The translations under genes and the position numbers were made by a program. A model generated the notes under the pieces. It saw nothing but the letters and a program-made list of their open reading frames with translations. It ran no database searches and was not told the origin of the DNA. From Caldilineae bacterium (GTDB lineage Bacteria > Chloroflexota > Anaerolineae > J102): a stretch of DNA of 9,341 nt. The first letter of the stretch is position 1; each line of letters starts with the position of its first letter. This document shows positions 1 through 6,709 of this stretch, in pieces. The stretch covers positions 2,508 through 11,848 of the forward strand of contig DUEQ01000530.1 in assembly GCA_011192085.1 (NCBI GenBank), read 5' to 3'.

Positions 1-1162
1 CATCACGCCCCCTGTCATCTTCCTGGTGCGCGATGCGCTGGCCGGATTGCAACGACTGGCCGCATCCTGGCGGGCCCGCCACGATCCCACCGTGGTGGGG
101 ATCACCGGCAGCGTGGGCAAGACCAGCACGAAAGAGCTCGTCGCCGCGGTGTTGCGCCAGCGCCACCCCACCCTGTGGACGCCCGGCAACTACAATAATG
201 AGATCGGCCTGCCCCTTTCCCTTCTGGGCCTGACTCCCGAGTATCGTTACGCCGTGCTGGAGATGGGCTTCTACACCGAGGGTGAGATCGCCCAGCTCTG
301 CGCCATCGCGCATCCCCATATCGGCGTCATCACCAACATCGGCCCCATCCATCTGGAGCGGGCGGGCAGCATGGACGCCATCTTCCGCGGCAAATCGGAG
401 CTCATCCGCGCCCTGCCGCCCCACGGTTGGGCCGTGCTCAACTGGGATGACGCCTGGGTGAGGCGGATGGCCGGGTTCAGCCCCGCACCCGTGTTCCGCT
501 ATGGCCTTACGCCCGAGGCCGATCTCTGGGCGGACGCCATCGAGAGCTATGGCCTGGCGGGCATCCGCTTCCGCTTCCACCACCGCCAGGGCCGTCGCAC
601 CGAGACGATCCACGTGCAGCTTCCCCTGCTGGGACGGCACAGCGTGCACACGGCGCTACGCGCGGCCGCGGTGGGCCTCATCCTCGGCCTGGCCTGGGAA
701 GAGATCATCCGCGGGTTGAAAGATGTCAACGCCAGGCTGCGCATCGACGTTGCCCCCGGCTATCATCAAAGCACCCTCATCGACGACACCTACAACGCCA
801 GCCCCCCCTCCACCATCGCCGCCCTTAATCTGCTGGAGGAGATGGATGGTCGGCGTATCGCCATTTTGGGCGATATGCTGGAGCTTGGCGAAGAGGAAGA
901 AAAAGGCCATCGCATGGTCGGCGCTCGCGCCGTCGAAACCACGGACATCCTTATCGCGGTCGGGCCTCGCGCCCGCTGGATCGCGGAAGAGGCTCGTTTT
1001 CAGGGCATGCCCGCGGATGCGGTGTTCGAGGTCGAGCACGCGGACGCGGCCATCGACCTGGCCAAAGCCCTGATCCAGCCCGGCGACACCGTCCTGGTCA
1101 AGGGCTCCCGAGCCATGCACATGGATATCATCGCCGCCGCCCTCACCGCATCCGCTTCATAA
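1..1162 (+). CDS. murF: UDP-N-acetylmuramoyl-tripeptide--D-alanyl-D-alanine ligase (MurF), 5' end missing
   Basis: This cytoplasmic ATP-dependent ligase adds D-Ala-D-Ala to the UDP-MurNAc-tripeptide, the last soluble step before lipid I. The frame is open from base 2 to the TAA at 1160-1162, giving 386 visible residues. The N-terminal UDP-binding domain lies off the left edge. Counting from the codon at base 2, the central ATPase domain has the P-loop GSVGKTS at 36-42 (Lys40), the MurF motif NYNNEIGLP from 63, an EMG motif, and FRGKSE with Lys131 at the place of the carbamylated lysine. The C-terminal domain has DDTYNASP from 261, LGDMLELGE, and KGSR at 367-370. A GTG at 26 could be read as a start, but the in-frame residues before it (ITPPVIFLV) fit the conserved linker leading to the P-loop, so it is an internal Val. 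mraY begins 3 nt after the stop, which indicates one operon. The MurF motifs, and the position before mraY, argue against MurE. Confidence 0.96.
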   Translation, partial: ITPPVIFLVRDALAGLQRLAASWRARHDPTVVGITGSVGKTSTKELVAAVLRQRHPTLWTPGNYNNEIGLPLSLLGLTPEYRYAVLEMGFYTEGEIAQLCAIAHPHIGVITNIGPIHLERAGSMDAIFRGKSELIRALPPHGWAVLNWDDAWVRRMAGFSPAPVFRYGLTPEADLWADAIESYGLAGIRFRFHHRQGRRTETIHVQLPLLGRHSVHTALRAAAVGLILGLAWEEIIRGLKDVNARLRIDVAPGYHQSTLIDDTYNASPPSTIAALNLLEEMDGRRIAILGDMLELGEEEEKGHRMVGARAVETTDILIAVGPRARWIAEEARFQGMPADAVFEVEHADAAIDLAKALIQPGDTVLVKGSRAMHMDIIAAALTASAS

Positions 1163-1165
1163 ACC

Positions 1166-2167
1166 ATGTCCTATCCCCTCACTCTGGCCGCCCTGGCCTT
1201 TTTCTTGGCCGTCATCTGGGGAGATCCCCTCATCCGCCTGCTCAAACACCATCAACTTGGCAAACGCATTCGCATGGAGGGGCCTCAGTCCCACCTATCC
1301 AAGGCGGGCACGCCCACCATGGGCGGGATCCTCTTCATCGCCCCTGTGGTTCTCATCAACCTGGGCCTGAACTTGGCTAACCTGCTCGGCTTCACCCTCA
1401 TCGGCGAATCGGTCCTCGTGCCCGTGTTCGCCATGCTCTCCTTTGGCGTCCTCGGCTTTCTCGATGACCTGGCGGGCATCCTCCGCAAGCGCGGGGATGC
1501 GCAGGGCCTGCTGGCCCGGTCCAAATTCCCTATCCAGGTTCTCCTGGCCTTGATCCTGGCCGGCGTCATGTTCTGGCGACTGGATATCCACAGCATCGCT
1601 ATCCCCACCGTGCCCCAGCGCATCGACATCGGCCTGTGGTGGCTGCCCGTGGCCCTGTTCATCATCGTGGGCGCGGCCAATGCGGTCAATCTCACCGATG
1701 GCCTGGACGGCTTAGCTGGCTCCCTGGCTACGGTGGCTTTCGCCTCCTACGGCCTCATCGCCTATTTGCAGGGGCAGGTGTGGCTGGCCGCATTCGCCTT
1801 CACCACCGTAGGCGCACTCTTCGCCTTCCTTTGGTTCAATGCCTTCCCCGCGGACCTGTTCATGGGAGACACCGGCTCCCTGGCCCTGGGCGCAACCCTG
1901 GGCGTCCTCTCGTTGATGACGGGCCAATGGCTGTTGCTTGCCGTCATTGGCCTCCCCTTTGTGGCCGAAGCCCTCTCCGTCATCCTGCAGGTGGCCTCGG
2001 CCAAGCTCAGCCGCCGTTTCTTGGGGCGGGACATCCGTCCTTTCAAGATGTCCCCTCTACATCATCACTTCGAGCTCAGCGGCTGGGCCGAAAATCATGT
2101 GACCCAGCGCTTCTTCATCATCGGCATCCTCTCCGGCATGATCGGCATCGCCCTGGCCCTGGCCTAA
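1166..2167 (+). CDS. mraY: Phospho-N-acetylmuramoyl-pentapeptide-transferase (MraY)
   Basis: This integral membrane enzyme transfers phospho-MurNAc-pentapeptide from UDP to undecaprenyl phosphate on the inner face of the membrane, forming lipid I. The product has 333 residues, normal for the shorter MraY forms. Diagnostic motifs are all present: KAGTPTMGG at 46-54, the Asp pair D100-D101 in FLDDLAG, NLTDGLDGLAG from 175, MGDTGS with D235 (the Mg-binding, catalytic Asp), and HHHFELSGW from His299. Several hydrophobic helices separate these loops, as expected for the ten-helix fold. The histidine motif and the GTPTMGG motif separate it from the related WecA/TagO transferases. The ATG at 1166 lies 3 nt after the murF stop, and no Shine-Dalgarno sequence is visible, so translation is probably coupled to murF. 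It sits between murF and murD, the common dcw order. Confidence 0.98.
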   Translation: MSYPLTLAALAFFLAVIWGDPLIRLLKHHQLGKRIRMEGPQSHLSKAGTPTMGGILFIAPVVLINLGLNLANLLGFTLIGESVLVPVFAMLSFGVLGFLDDLAGILRKRGDAQGLLARSKFPIQVLLALILAGVMFWRLDIHSIAIPTVPQRIDIGLWWLPVALFIIVGAANAVNLTDGLDGLAGSLATVAFASYGLIAYLQGQVWLAAFAFTTVGALFAFLWFNAFPADLFMGDTGSLALGATLGVLSLMTGQWLLLAVIGLPFVAEALSVILQVASAKLSRRFLGRDIRPFKMSPLHHHFELSGWAENHVTQRFFIIGILSGMIGIALALA

Positions 2168-2193
2168 AAACAACCCTCAGTCATTAGCAACCG

Positions 2194-3660
2194 ATGTCCT
2201 TCTCCTCTCAAACCATCCTCATCATCGGCCTGGCCCGCGAGGGCCGCGCCGCGGCTCAATGGCTGGCCGCGCGCGGCGCCCGCGTCATTGCCAGCGATCT
2301 GCGCCCGCCTGCGGAGGATGTGCGGGAGGAGCTGGCGCGTCTGGGCGTGGAGGTGGTCATTGGGCCGCAGACCGAGGCCCTGCTGCAGGGCGTGGACGCG
2401 CTCGCGGTCAGCCCCGGCGTGCCGCAGGAGATTCCCCTGCTGCAGGGGGCCCGGGCGCGCAACCTGCCCCTGACCAGCGAACCCCGGCTGTTCGCGCAGG
2501 CCTGTCCCGCGCCCATCGTCGGCGTCACCGGCAGCAGCGGCAAGACCACGACCACGACCCTGGCGGCCAGGATGTTGCAGGCGTCGGGGCGTCGCGTCTG
2601 GCTGGGGGGAAATATCGGCGATCCCCTGCTGCCCCGTCTGGAGGATATCCGCTCCGATGACAGGGCGGTGATGGAGCTCTCCAGTTTTCAGCTTCTCTAT
2701 TGGGGCGAAACCGCGGCCTGGTCTGGCGCTCCTTCGCCCTGGAACGATCCCGCTGGCGTCAGCCCGCACGTGGCCGCCATGCTCAACCTCACGCCCAACC
2801 ATCTGGACCGACACCCTTCTATGGCGCACTACGCCGCGGCCAAAGCCAATATCCTGGCCTTTCAGTCGTCCGACGATTGGGCCGTGCTCAATCGGGAGGA
2901 CGCTATGATCGGGGCCTGGGCCCGGTCGGGCCGGGTGAGCATCTCCGCGGGGGATGGGCAGCCCGCGTGGGCGTTCGATATCCCTGGCCAGGTGGTTACC
3001 TTCGGCTTCCAGCGACCCGCACAGGGCGATGGATCGTGGCTGGAGGATGGCTGGATCGCGCTGCGCTGGGCGGACGAGACCTATCGCGTGCTGCCTGTGG
3101 ACGGGGTGCGGCTGCGAGGGCGGCACAATCTGGCCAACGCCTTGGCTGCGACGGTCATCGCCGCGGCCGCGGGCGCGACGCCCGAGGGCATGGCCGAGGC
3201 CCTGGCCGCTTTTCAAGGCGTGCCCCATCGACTGGAGGAGGTCGCCCGCATCGATGGCGTGCTGTGGGTCAACGACAGCATCGCCACCGCACCCGAGCGG
3301 GCTCTGGCCGCGCTACGCAGTTTCCAGGAGCCTATCGTGCTGCTGGCAGGAGGACGCGACAAGCATCTGCCCTGGGACGCGTGGGCCGAGGAGGTGCATC
3401 GCCGGGTGCGGGTGGTCATCGCTTTTGGCGAGGCCCGGCCTATCATCGAAGGGGCCCTGGCGCATCGCCCCCCTGGCTCCCGTTTGCAAGCCTTCATCCC
3501 CACGACTGATCTGCCCGCGGCTGTGAGGGAAGCCGCGCGCGTCGCCCGACCAGGAGAGGTCGCGCTCCTGGCTCCAGGCGGAACCAGTTTCGACGCGTAT
3601 CAGGATTTCGCGGCTCGGGGCCAGCACTTTCGCGAGCTGGTCCAGGCCTTGATATCGTAA
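2194..3660 (+). CDS. murD: UDP-N-acetylmuramoyl-L-alanine--D-glutamate ligase (MurD)
   Basis: This cytoplasmic ligase adds D-Glu to UDP-MurNAc-L-Ala using ATP. The product has 488 residues, somewhat longer than the usual 440-460. The N-terminal Rossmann-like domain starts at once (ILIIGLAREGRAAA, from residue 8), which supports the ATG at 2194. The P-loop is GSSGKTTT at 113-120 (Lys117). SSFQL at 163-167, NHLDRH at 202-207 and YAAAKANI with Lys217 (the carbamylated lysine position) follow. The C-terminal domain has GRHNLANA, HRLEEV, NDSIATAPER from 360, GGRDKHLPW with Lys390, and PGGTSFDAYQDFAARG from 461. Two features are unusual: about 17 extra residues between SSFQL and the NLTPNHLD motif, and Ile363 where most MurD proteins have Lys. 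No Shine-Dalgarno site precedes the start. It follows mraY by 26 nt and belongs to the same operon. Confidence 0.96.
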   Translation: MSFSSQTILIIGLAREGRAAAQWLAARGARVIASDLRPPAEDVREELARLGVEVVIGPQTEALLQGVDALAVSPGVPQEIPLLQGARARNLPLTSEPRLFAQACPAPIVGVTGSSGKTTTTTLAARMLQASGRRVWLGGNIGDPLLPRLEDIRSDDRAVMELSSFQLLYWGETAAWSGAPSPWNDPAGVSPHVAAMLNLTPNHLDRHPSMAHYAAAKANILAFQSSDDWAVLNREDAMIGAWARSGRVSISAGDGQPAWAFDIPGQVVTFGFQRPAQGDGSWLEDGWIALRWADETYRVLPVDGVRLRGRHNLANALAATVIAAAAGATPEGMAEALAAFQGVPHRLEEVARIDGVLWVNDSIATAPERALAALRSFQEPIVLLAGGRDKHLPWDAWAEEVHRRVRVVIAFGEARPIIEGALAHRPPGSRLQAFIPTTDLPAAVREAARVARPGEVALLAPGGTSFDAYQDFAARGQHFRELVQALIS

Positions 3661-3740
3661 GCCGACGATGCTCCTTGACCATCATCCCCTAGGTTTCAGT
3701 CCGATCCCCCACTTTCCATCCTGGCAAGACGCCCATTTCC

Positions 3741-4922
3741 ATGACCGCCCGAGCGAAAACCGCCTCCAACCACATCGATTATGGCCTGCTGATCCTGATC
3801 GTCACCCTGATCGGCTTCGGCATCGTCATGCAGTTCAGCGCGTCTTACGCCATCGATCTCGAACATCCTTATAAGTTCATCACGAAGCATTTGATGTGGG
3901 TGGGGCTGGGCTTTATCAGCATGTATGCGATGATGCTGATCGATTATCGCACCTGGCGCACCCTGGCCATCCCCATCATGATTGCGTCGTTAGGCCTGCT
4001 GGTGATGGTGCTGCTCGTGGGCGAAGAGGGCGTAGGCGGAGCCAGACGCCACCTGTTCGGCGGCTCCATCCAGCCTTCCGAGGTGGCGAAGCTCGCCATC
4101 GTCATCTACATCGCGGCCTGGCTCGCATCCAAAGGGGAGAAGGTCAGCGATGTGACCATGGGCCTGCTGCCTTTTTCCGTCATCCTGGGCGGTTTTCTGG
4201 CTCTAATCCTGCGCCAGCCCGATATCTCCACGTCGGCCCTCATCGCGCTGACGGCCCTGGCCATGCTCATCGTCGCGGGCGCCGATCTGTTGCAAATCGC
4301 CATCCTCGTCCTGGTGATGAGCGGGGTTTTCATCTTCGCCATCACCAAGTACGATTACGCCATGGGCCGGGTGTCGAATTTCATCGGCGCGTTCATCGCC
4401 CCCTGGTCCAGCTCCGAGGAGCAGATCCGGGCCGCTTATTATGCGTTGCAATCGGGCGGCCTGTTTGGCAAGGGGCTGACAAACAGCACGTTCAAGCTGG
4501 GCGCGCTGCCCCTGGTACAGTCGGATCTGATCTTCGCGGTGGTGGGCGAGGAGCTGGGGCTGGTGGGCGCGCTAAGCATCGTGGCCATGTTCCTCTTTCT
4601 TGGCTATAAGGGCACGCGCATCGCCCTGCACGCCCGCGACGATTTCGGTCGTCTGTTGGCCTTTGGCATCACCGCTTGGATCGTGATTCAAGCGTTCATC
4701 AATCTGGCGGTGGTCACCGTCACCATTCCCAGCACCGGCATTCCTCTGCCTTTCTTCTCCTATGGAGGCACCAGCACGTTGATGATTTTCACCGCGCTGG
4801 GCATCCTGCTGAACATTTCGAAAGGCGGCGGAGGACGATTTCAGCTTCATGCGCATACTTTTCTCCGGCGGCGGCACCGGCGGTCACGTGTATCCCATAC
4901 TCACCGTCGCAGCCGCGCTTAA
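3741..4922 (+). CDS. ftsW: SEDS peptidoglycan glycosyltransferase FtsW
   Basis: FtsW is the polytopic SEDS polymerase that links lipid II into glycan strands at the division septum, working with a class B penicillin-binding protein. The 393-residue product has about ten hydrophobic segments. SEDS motifs seen are GGSIQPSEVAKLAI, RQPDIST at 158-164, the active-site Asp262 in QSDLIFAVVGEELG, and LPFFSYGGTS with P337-G343. Its place between murD and murG argues for FtsW rather than RodA. The ATG at 3741 lies 80 nt after murD. I see no hairpin, repeat or Shine-Dalgarno site in that gap, and its start is instead preceded by a pyrimidine run. The last 23 or so residues are encoded inside the start of murG in another frame and hold 9 Arg and 4 His, so FtsW ends in a very basic cytoplasmic tail. 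The Gly in the usual QPDxGT motif is Ser163 here. Confidence 0.95.
   Translation: MTARAKTASNHIDYGLLILIVTLIGFGIVMQFSASYAIDLEHPYKFITKHLMWVGLGFISMYAMMLIDYRTWRTLAIPIMIASLGLLVMVLLVGEEGVGGARRHLFGGSIQPSEVAKLAIVIYIAAWLASKGEKVSDVTMGLLPFSVILGGFLALILRQPDISTSALIALTALAMLIVAGADLLQIAILVLVMSGVFIFAITKYDYAMGRVSNFIGAFIAPWSSSEEQIRAAYYALQSGGLFGKGLTNSTFKLGALPLVQSDLIFAVVGEELGLVGALSIVAMFLFLGYKGTRIALHARDDFGRLLAFGITAWIVIQAFINLAVVTVTIPSTGIPLPFFSYGGTSTLMIFTALGILLNISKGGGGRFQLHAHTFLRRRHRRSRVSHTHRRSRA
4830..4834 (+). promoter_or_regulatory. Shine-Dalgarno site for murG, inside ftsW
   Basis: GGAGG lies 14 nt before the murG ATG, longer than the usual 5-9 nt, so it may be suboptimal. It is part of the codons for the Gly run near the end of FtsW. 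It is one of only two clear Shine-Dalgarno sites in the window. Confidence 0.55.
4849..4922 (+). other. 74-nt out-of-frame overlap of ftsW and murG
   Basis: Both genes are read on the + strand but in different frames. The murG frame encodes the conserved nucleotide-sugar-binding start (GGGTGGHVYP), so that start is secure. The ftsW frame stays open to the TAA at 4920-4922. The GGC codons for Gly in MurG are read as CGG for Arg in FtsW, which explains the RRRHRR-type tail. A single-base sequence error near the end of ftsW could also produce this, but the third frame has no stop until far downstream, so a shift would not give a short conventional ending. Confidence 0.8.
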
Positions 4923-5994
4923 AACCCTCTGGCTCGAACGCGCGCCGCACCCCGACGCACCGCTGCATCTGCGCTATGCGGGCACCGCGGAGGGCGTGGA
5001 GGCGGACCTGGCCGCTCGGGCGGGGCTGGACTTTACGCCCATTGCCGCCGGGCAGATCCGCATCCGGCGCCCCCTCAAGCTGGCCCGCAACGCGCTGCGC
5101 ATGGCCCGCGGCATCCGTCAGGCCGATGCGCTGATGCGTGCATGGCGGCCCGATGTGGCGTTCGTCACAGGGGGCTATGTGTGCGGCCCAGTCGTGTGGG
5201 CCGCGGCCCGACATGACGTCCCTGTCCTCATCTATCTGCCCGATATCACGCCAGGGTTGGGCGTGCAGCGCCTGGCCCGCCACGCCGCCGCCATCGCGGT
5301 GTCCTTTCCCGAGGTTGCGGCGCATTTCCAGGGCTACGACGCCCGCATCCTCGATACAGGTTATCCCGTGCGGCCTGAGCTGCGGCGCCGTAGCATGACC
5401 AAAACACAAGCGCGTCTTGCTTTCCATCTGTCCCCCCATCTCCCCACCCTCCTGACGTTTGGAGGGTCGCGCGGGGCCAGGGCCATCAACCAGGCTCTGG
5501 CCGCCGCGCTCCCCCATGTACTCCAGCGGATGCAGGTCATTCACATCAGCGGCGAACTCGATTTCGCCGAGGCTCAAAAGCGCGCCTCGGGCCTGAGCCC
5601 GGCGCAGCGGGAGCGCTATCGCCTCTTCCCCTATCTGCACGATGAGATGGTCGCGGCCCTGCATGCAGCCGATCTGGCGGTGGCCCGATCGGGCGCTTCC
5701 ACCTTGGGCGAGTTCCCCGCGCTGGGCCTGCCCGCCATTCTGGTTCCCCTGCCTATCTCGGGCGGTCACCAGCGTCACAACGCCCGCTACCTGGCCGATC
5801 GGGGTGCAGCGATCATTGTCGAGAACGACGCCATGCCCACCGAGCTCCTGCCCGCCATTCAAAACCTGATGACTCATCCCGAAGGTTTGCAAGCCATGAG
5901 TCGGGCCAGCGCCGCATTGGCCCGGCCCCGCGCCGCCGAAGCCATCGCCACCGCCCTGCTCGACCTGGGCGGCAATCTCCAGACAAGATCATGA
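4849..5994 (+). CDS. murG: UDP-N-acetylglucosamine--N-acetylmuramyl-(pentapeptide) pyrophosphoryl-undecaprenol GlcNAc transferase (MurG)
   Basis: MurG is a peripheral membrane GT-B glycosyltransferase on the inner face of the membrane. It adds GlcNAc from UDP-GlcNAc to lipid I to make lipid II. The 381-residue product is slightly longer than usual. The N-terminal domain opens with GGGTGGH at residues 7-13, which fixes the ATG at 4849 although it lies inside ftsW. GYPVRPE leads into the C-terminal UDP-GlcNAc domain, with GGSRGA at 205-210, the dM-type loop LFPYLHDEM, RSGASTLGE at 280-288 (Glu288 is the ribose-binding Glu), PLPISGGHQ and HQRHNA at 307-312. The acceptor-side loop, usually HEQNxxPG, reads YLPDITPGL at 129-137. 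I remember this variant from Chloroflexota, and it is the main departure from the consensus. The stop overlaps the next start as ATGA (5991-5994), so the downstream membrane protein is probably translationally coupled to MurG. Confidence 0.97.
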   Translation: MRILFSGGGTGGHVYPILTVAAALKTLWLERAPHPDAPLHLRYAGTAEGVEADLAARAGLDFTPIAAGQIRIRRPLKLARNALRMARGIRQADALMRAWRPDVAFVTGGYVCGPVVWAAARHDVPVLIYLPDITPGLGVQRLARHAAAIAVSFPEVAAHFQGYDARILDTGYPVRPELRRRSMTKTQARLAFHLSPHLPTLLTFGGSRGARAINQALAAALPHVLQRMQVIHISGELDFAEAQKRASGLSPAQRERYRLFPYLHDEMVAALHAADLAVARSGASTLGEFPALGLPAILVPLPISGGHQRHNARYLADRGAAIIVENDAMPTELLPAIQNLMTHPEGLQAMSRASAALARPRAAEAIATALLDLGGNLQTRS

Positions 5995-6707
5995 ACGGCT
6001 CCACCGTCATCGAACTCCAGTCCAACATCCTTTTCTGGATTCTGATCGCCCTGTTCGCCTGGCAGGGTTATCAGCGCGGGCTCATCGCCGAGCTGGTGAA
6101 GACAGGATTCATCGCGGCCGGTTTCGTGGCGGGGCAGCCCGACATCCTGGGCAGGACCCTGGTCAAAGCCATCAATGGATTCTGGTTCGCCTTTCAATTC
6201 CTCATGCACGGCGGCCTGCAAGCCATTGCCACGGGCAACTTCAACGCCGAAACCCTCAACGGCATCTTCGATGAGATCAGCCAGCTCCCGCTTCTCATCC
6301 CCAAGAACAGTGCGGAGATGGCCATGTTTCTGGCCATGCTCTTCCTTGTTGGGGTGGGATATCTCGCTTCGAATCTACTCAAGCCTCAATGGCCCGGCCT
6401 GGGGCTGGTTTCGGGCGCGGTGAACGGCTTTCTCCTCTCCTACATTTTCCTGCCCCGGTTGCCCCAGGAGCTTCCTTTCCAGATCGAAGACCTCAGCGTG
6501 GCGGGGATTCTCAAACAGGCCGTTTCATTGACCGGCTACCTCGTTGGCCTCGCCATCGACGTCGGCAGCCGCGTCTTTGGATTCATCCATCAGCTCTTCG
6601 GCGCCTGGAGCATCCCCATTATGCTCCTGGCGGCGGTCGTTTTCGTCCTGATGAACATCAAACCCGCGAAAAAGAAGAGCGGCAACAGCGGCGGAGGAGG
6701 AAGCTGA
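5991..6707 (+). CDS. CvpA-like multipass membrane protein of unknown function (238 aa), first of a tandem pair
   Basis: I do not recognise a named function. The 238-residue product has about five transmembrane segments: roughly 12-28, 31-48, 109-128, 136-155 and 205-223. There is a further hydrophobic or amphipathic stretch at 176-198. Basic residues in the first loop (YQRG), the third loop (LLKPQW) and the end (KPAKKK) place the N-terminus outside and the C-terminus inside. The first two helices separated by a short R-G turn, and a later Gly-rich helix (GAVNGFLLS at 142-150), resemble the CvpA/colicin V production family, though this is a weak similarity read by eye. The tail is SGNSGGGGS and also encodes the Shine-Dalgarno site of the next gene. 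The start overlaps the murG stop as ATGA and has no Shine-Dalgarno site of its own. The location between murG and murC suggests a role in envelope assembly, but no catalytic motif is visible. Confidence 0.85.
   Translation: MNGSTVIELQSNILFWILIALFAWQGYQRGLIAELVKTGFIAAGFVAGQPDILGRTLVKAINGFWFAFQFLMHGGLQAIATGNFNAETLNGIFDEISQLPLLIPKNSAEMAMFLAMLFLVGVGYLASNLLKPQWPGLGLVSGAVNGFLLSYIFLPRLPQELPFQIEDLSVAGILKQAVSLTGYLVGLAIDVGSRVFGFIHQLFGAWSIPIMLLAAVVFVLMNIKPAKKKSGNSGGGGS
6693..6700 (+). promoter_or_regulatory. Strong Shine-Dalgarno site for the second membrane protein
   Basis: GGAGGAGG lies 9 nt before the ATG at 6710, a good match in sequence and spacing. It is contained in the Gly codons at the end of the upstream gene, whose TGA (6705-6707) falls between the site and the new start. 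This decides for the start at 6710 over any upstream in-frame codon. Confidence 0.8.
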
Positions 6708-6709
6708 TC

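Noticed and set aside
26..28. GTG as the start of murF
   Set aside because: The frame is open to the left edge and the residues before it fit the conserved linker to the MurF P-loop. A start here would remove the whole N-terminal substrate-binding domain.
2164..3228. Minus-strand open frame of 354 codons opposite murD
   Set aside because: It is an antisense shadow of murD, with Arg/Gly/Pro-rich low-complexity sequence and no recognisable domain.
3661..3740. Regulatory element or terminator between murD and ftsW
   Set aside because: Only a 4-bp chance inverted repeat and a CCTAGG palindrome are visible, with no T run and no repeat.
4789..5892. Minus-strand open frame of 367 codons opposite murG and the end of ftsW
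   Set aside because: It is an antisense shadow with no motif, covering two well-supported genes.
6389..6709. Upstream extension of the 182-residue membrane protein
   Set aside because: It would overlap the preceding gene by more than 300 nt and adds Arg/Pro-rich sequence. The strong Shine-Dalgarno site fixes the start at 6710.
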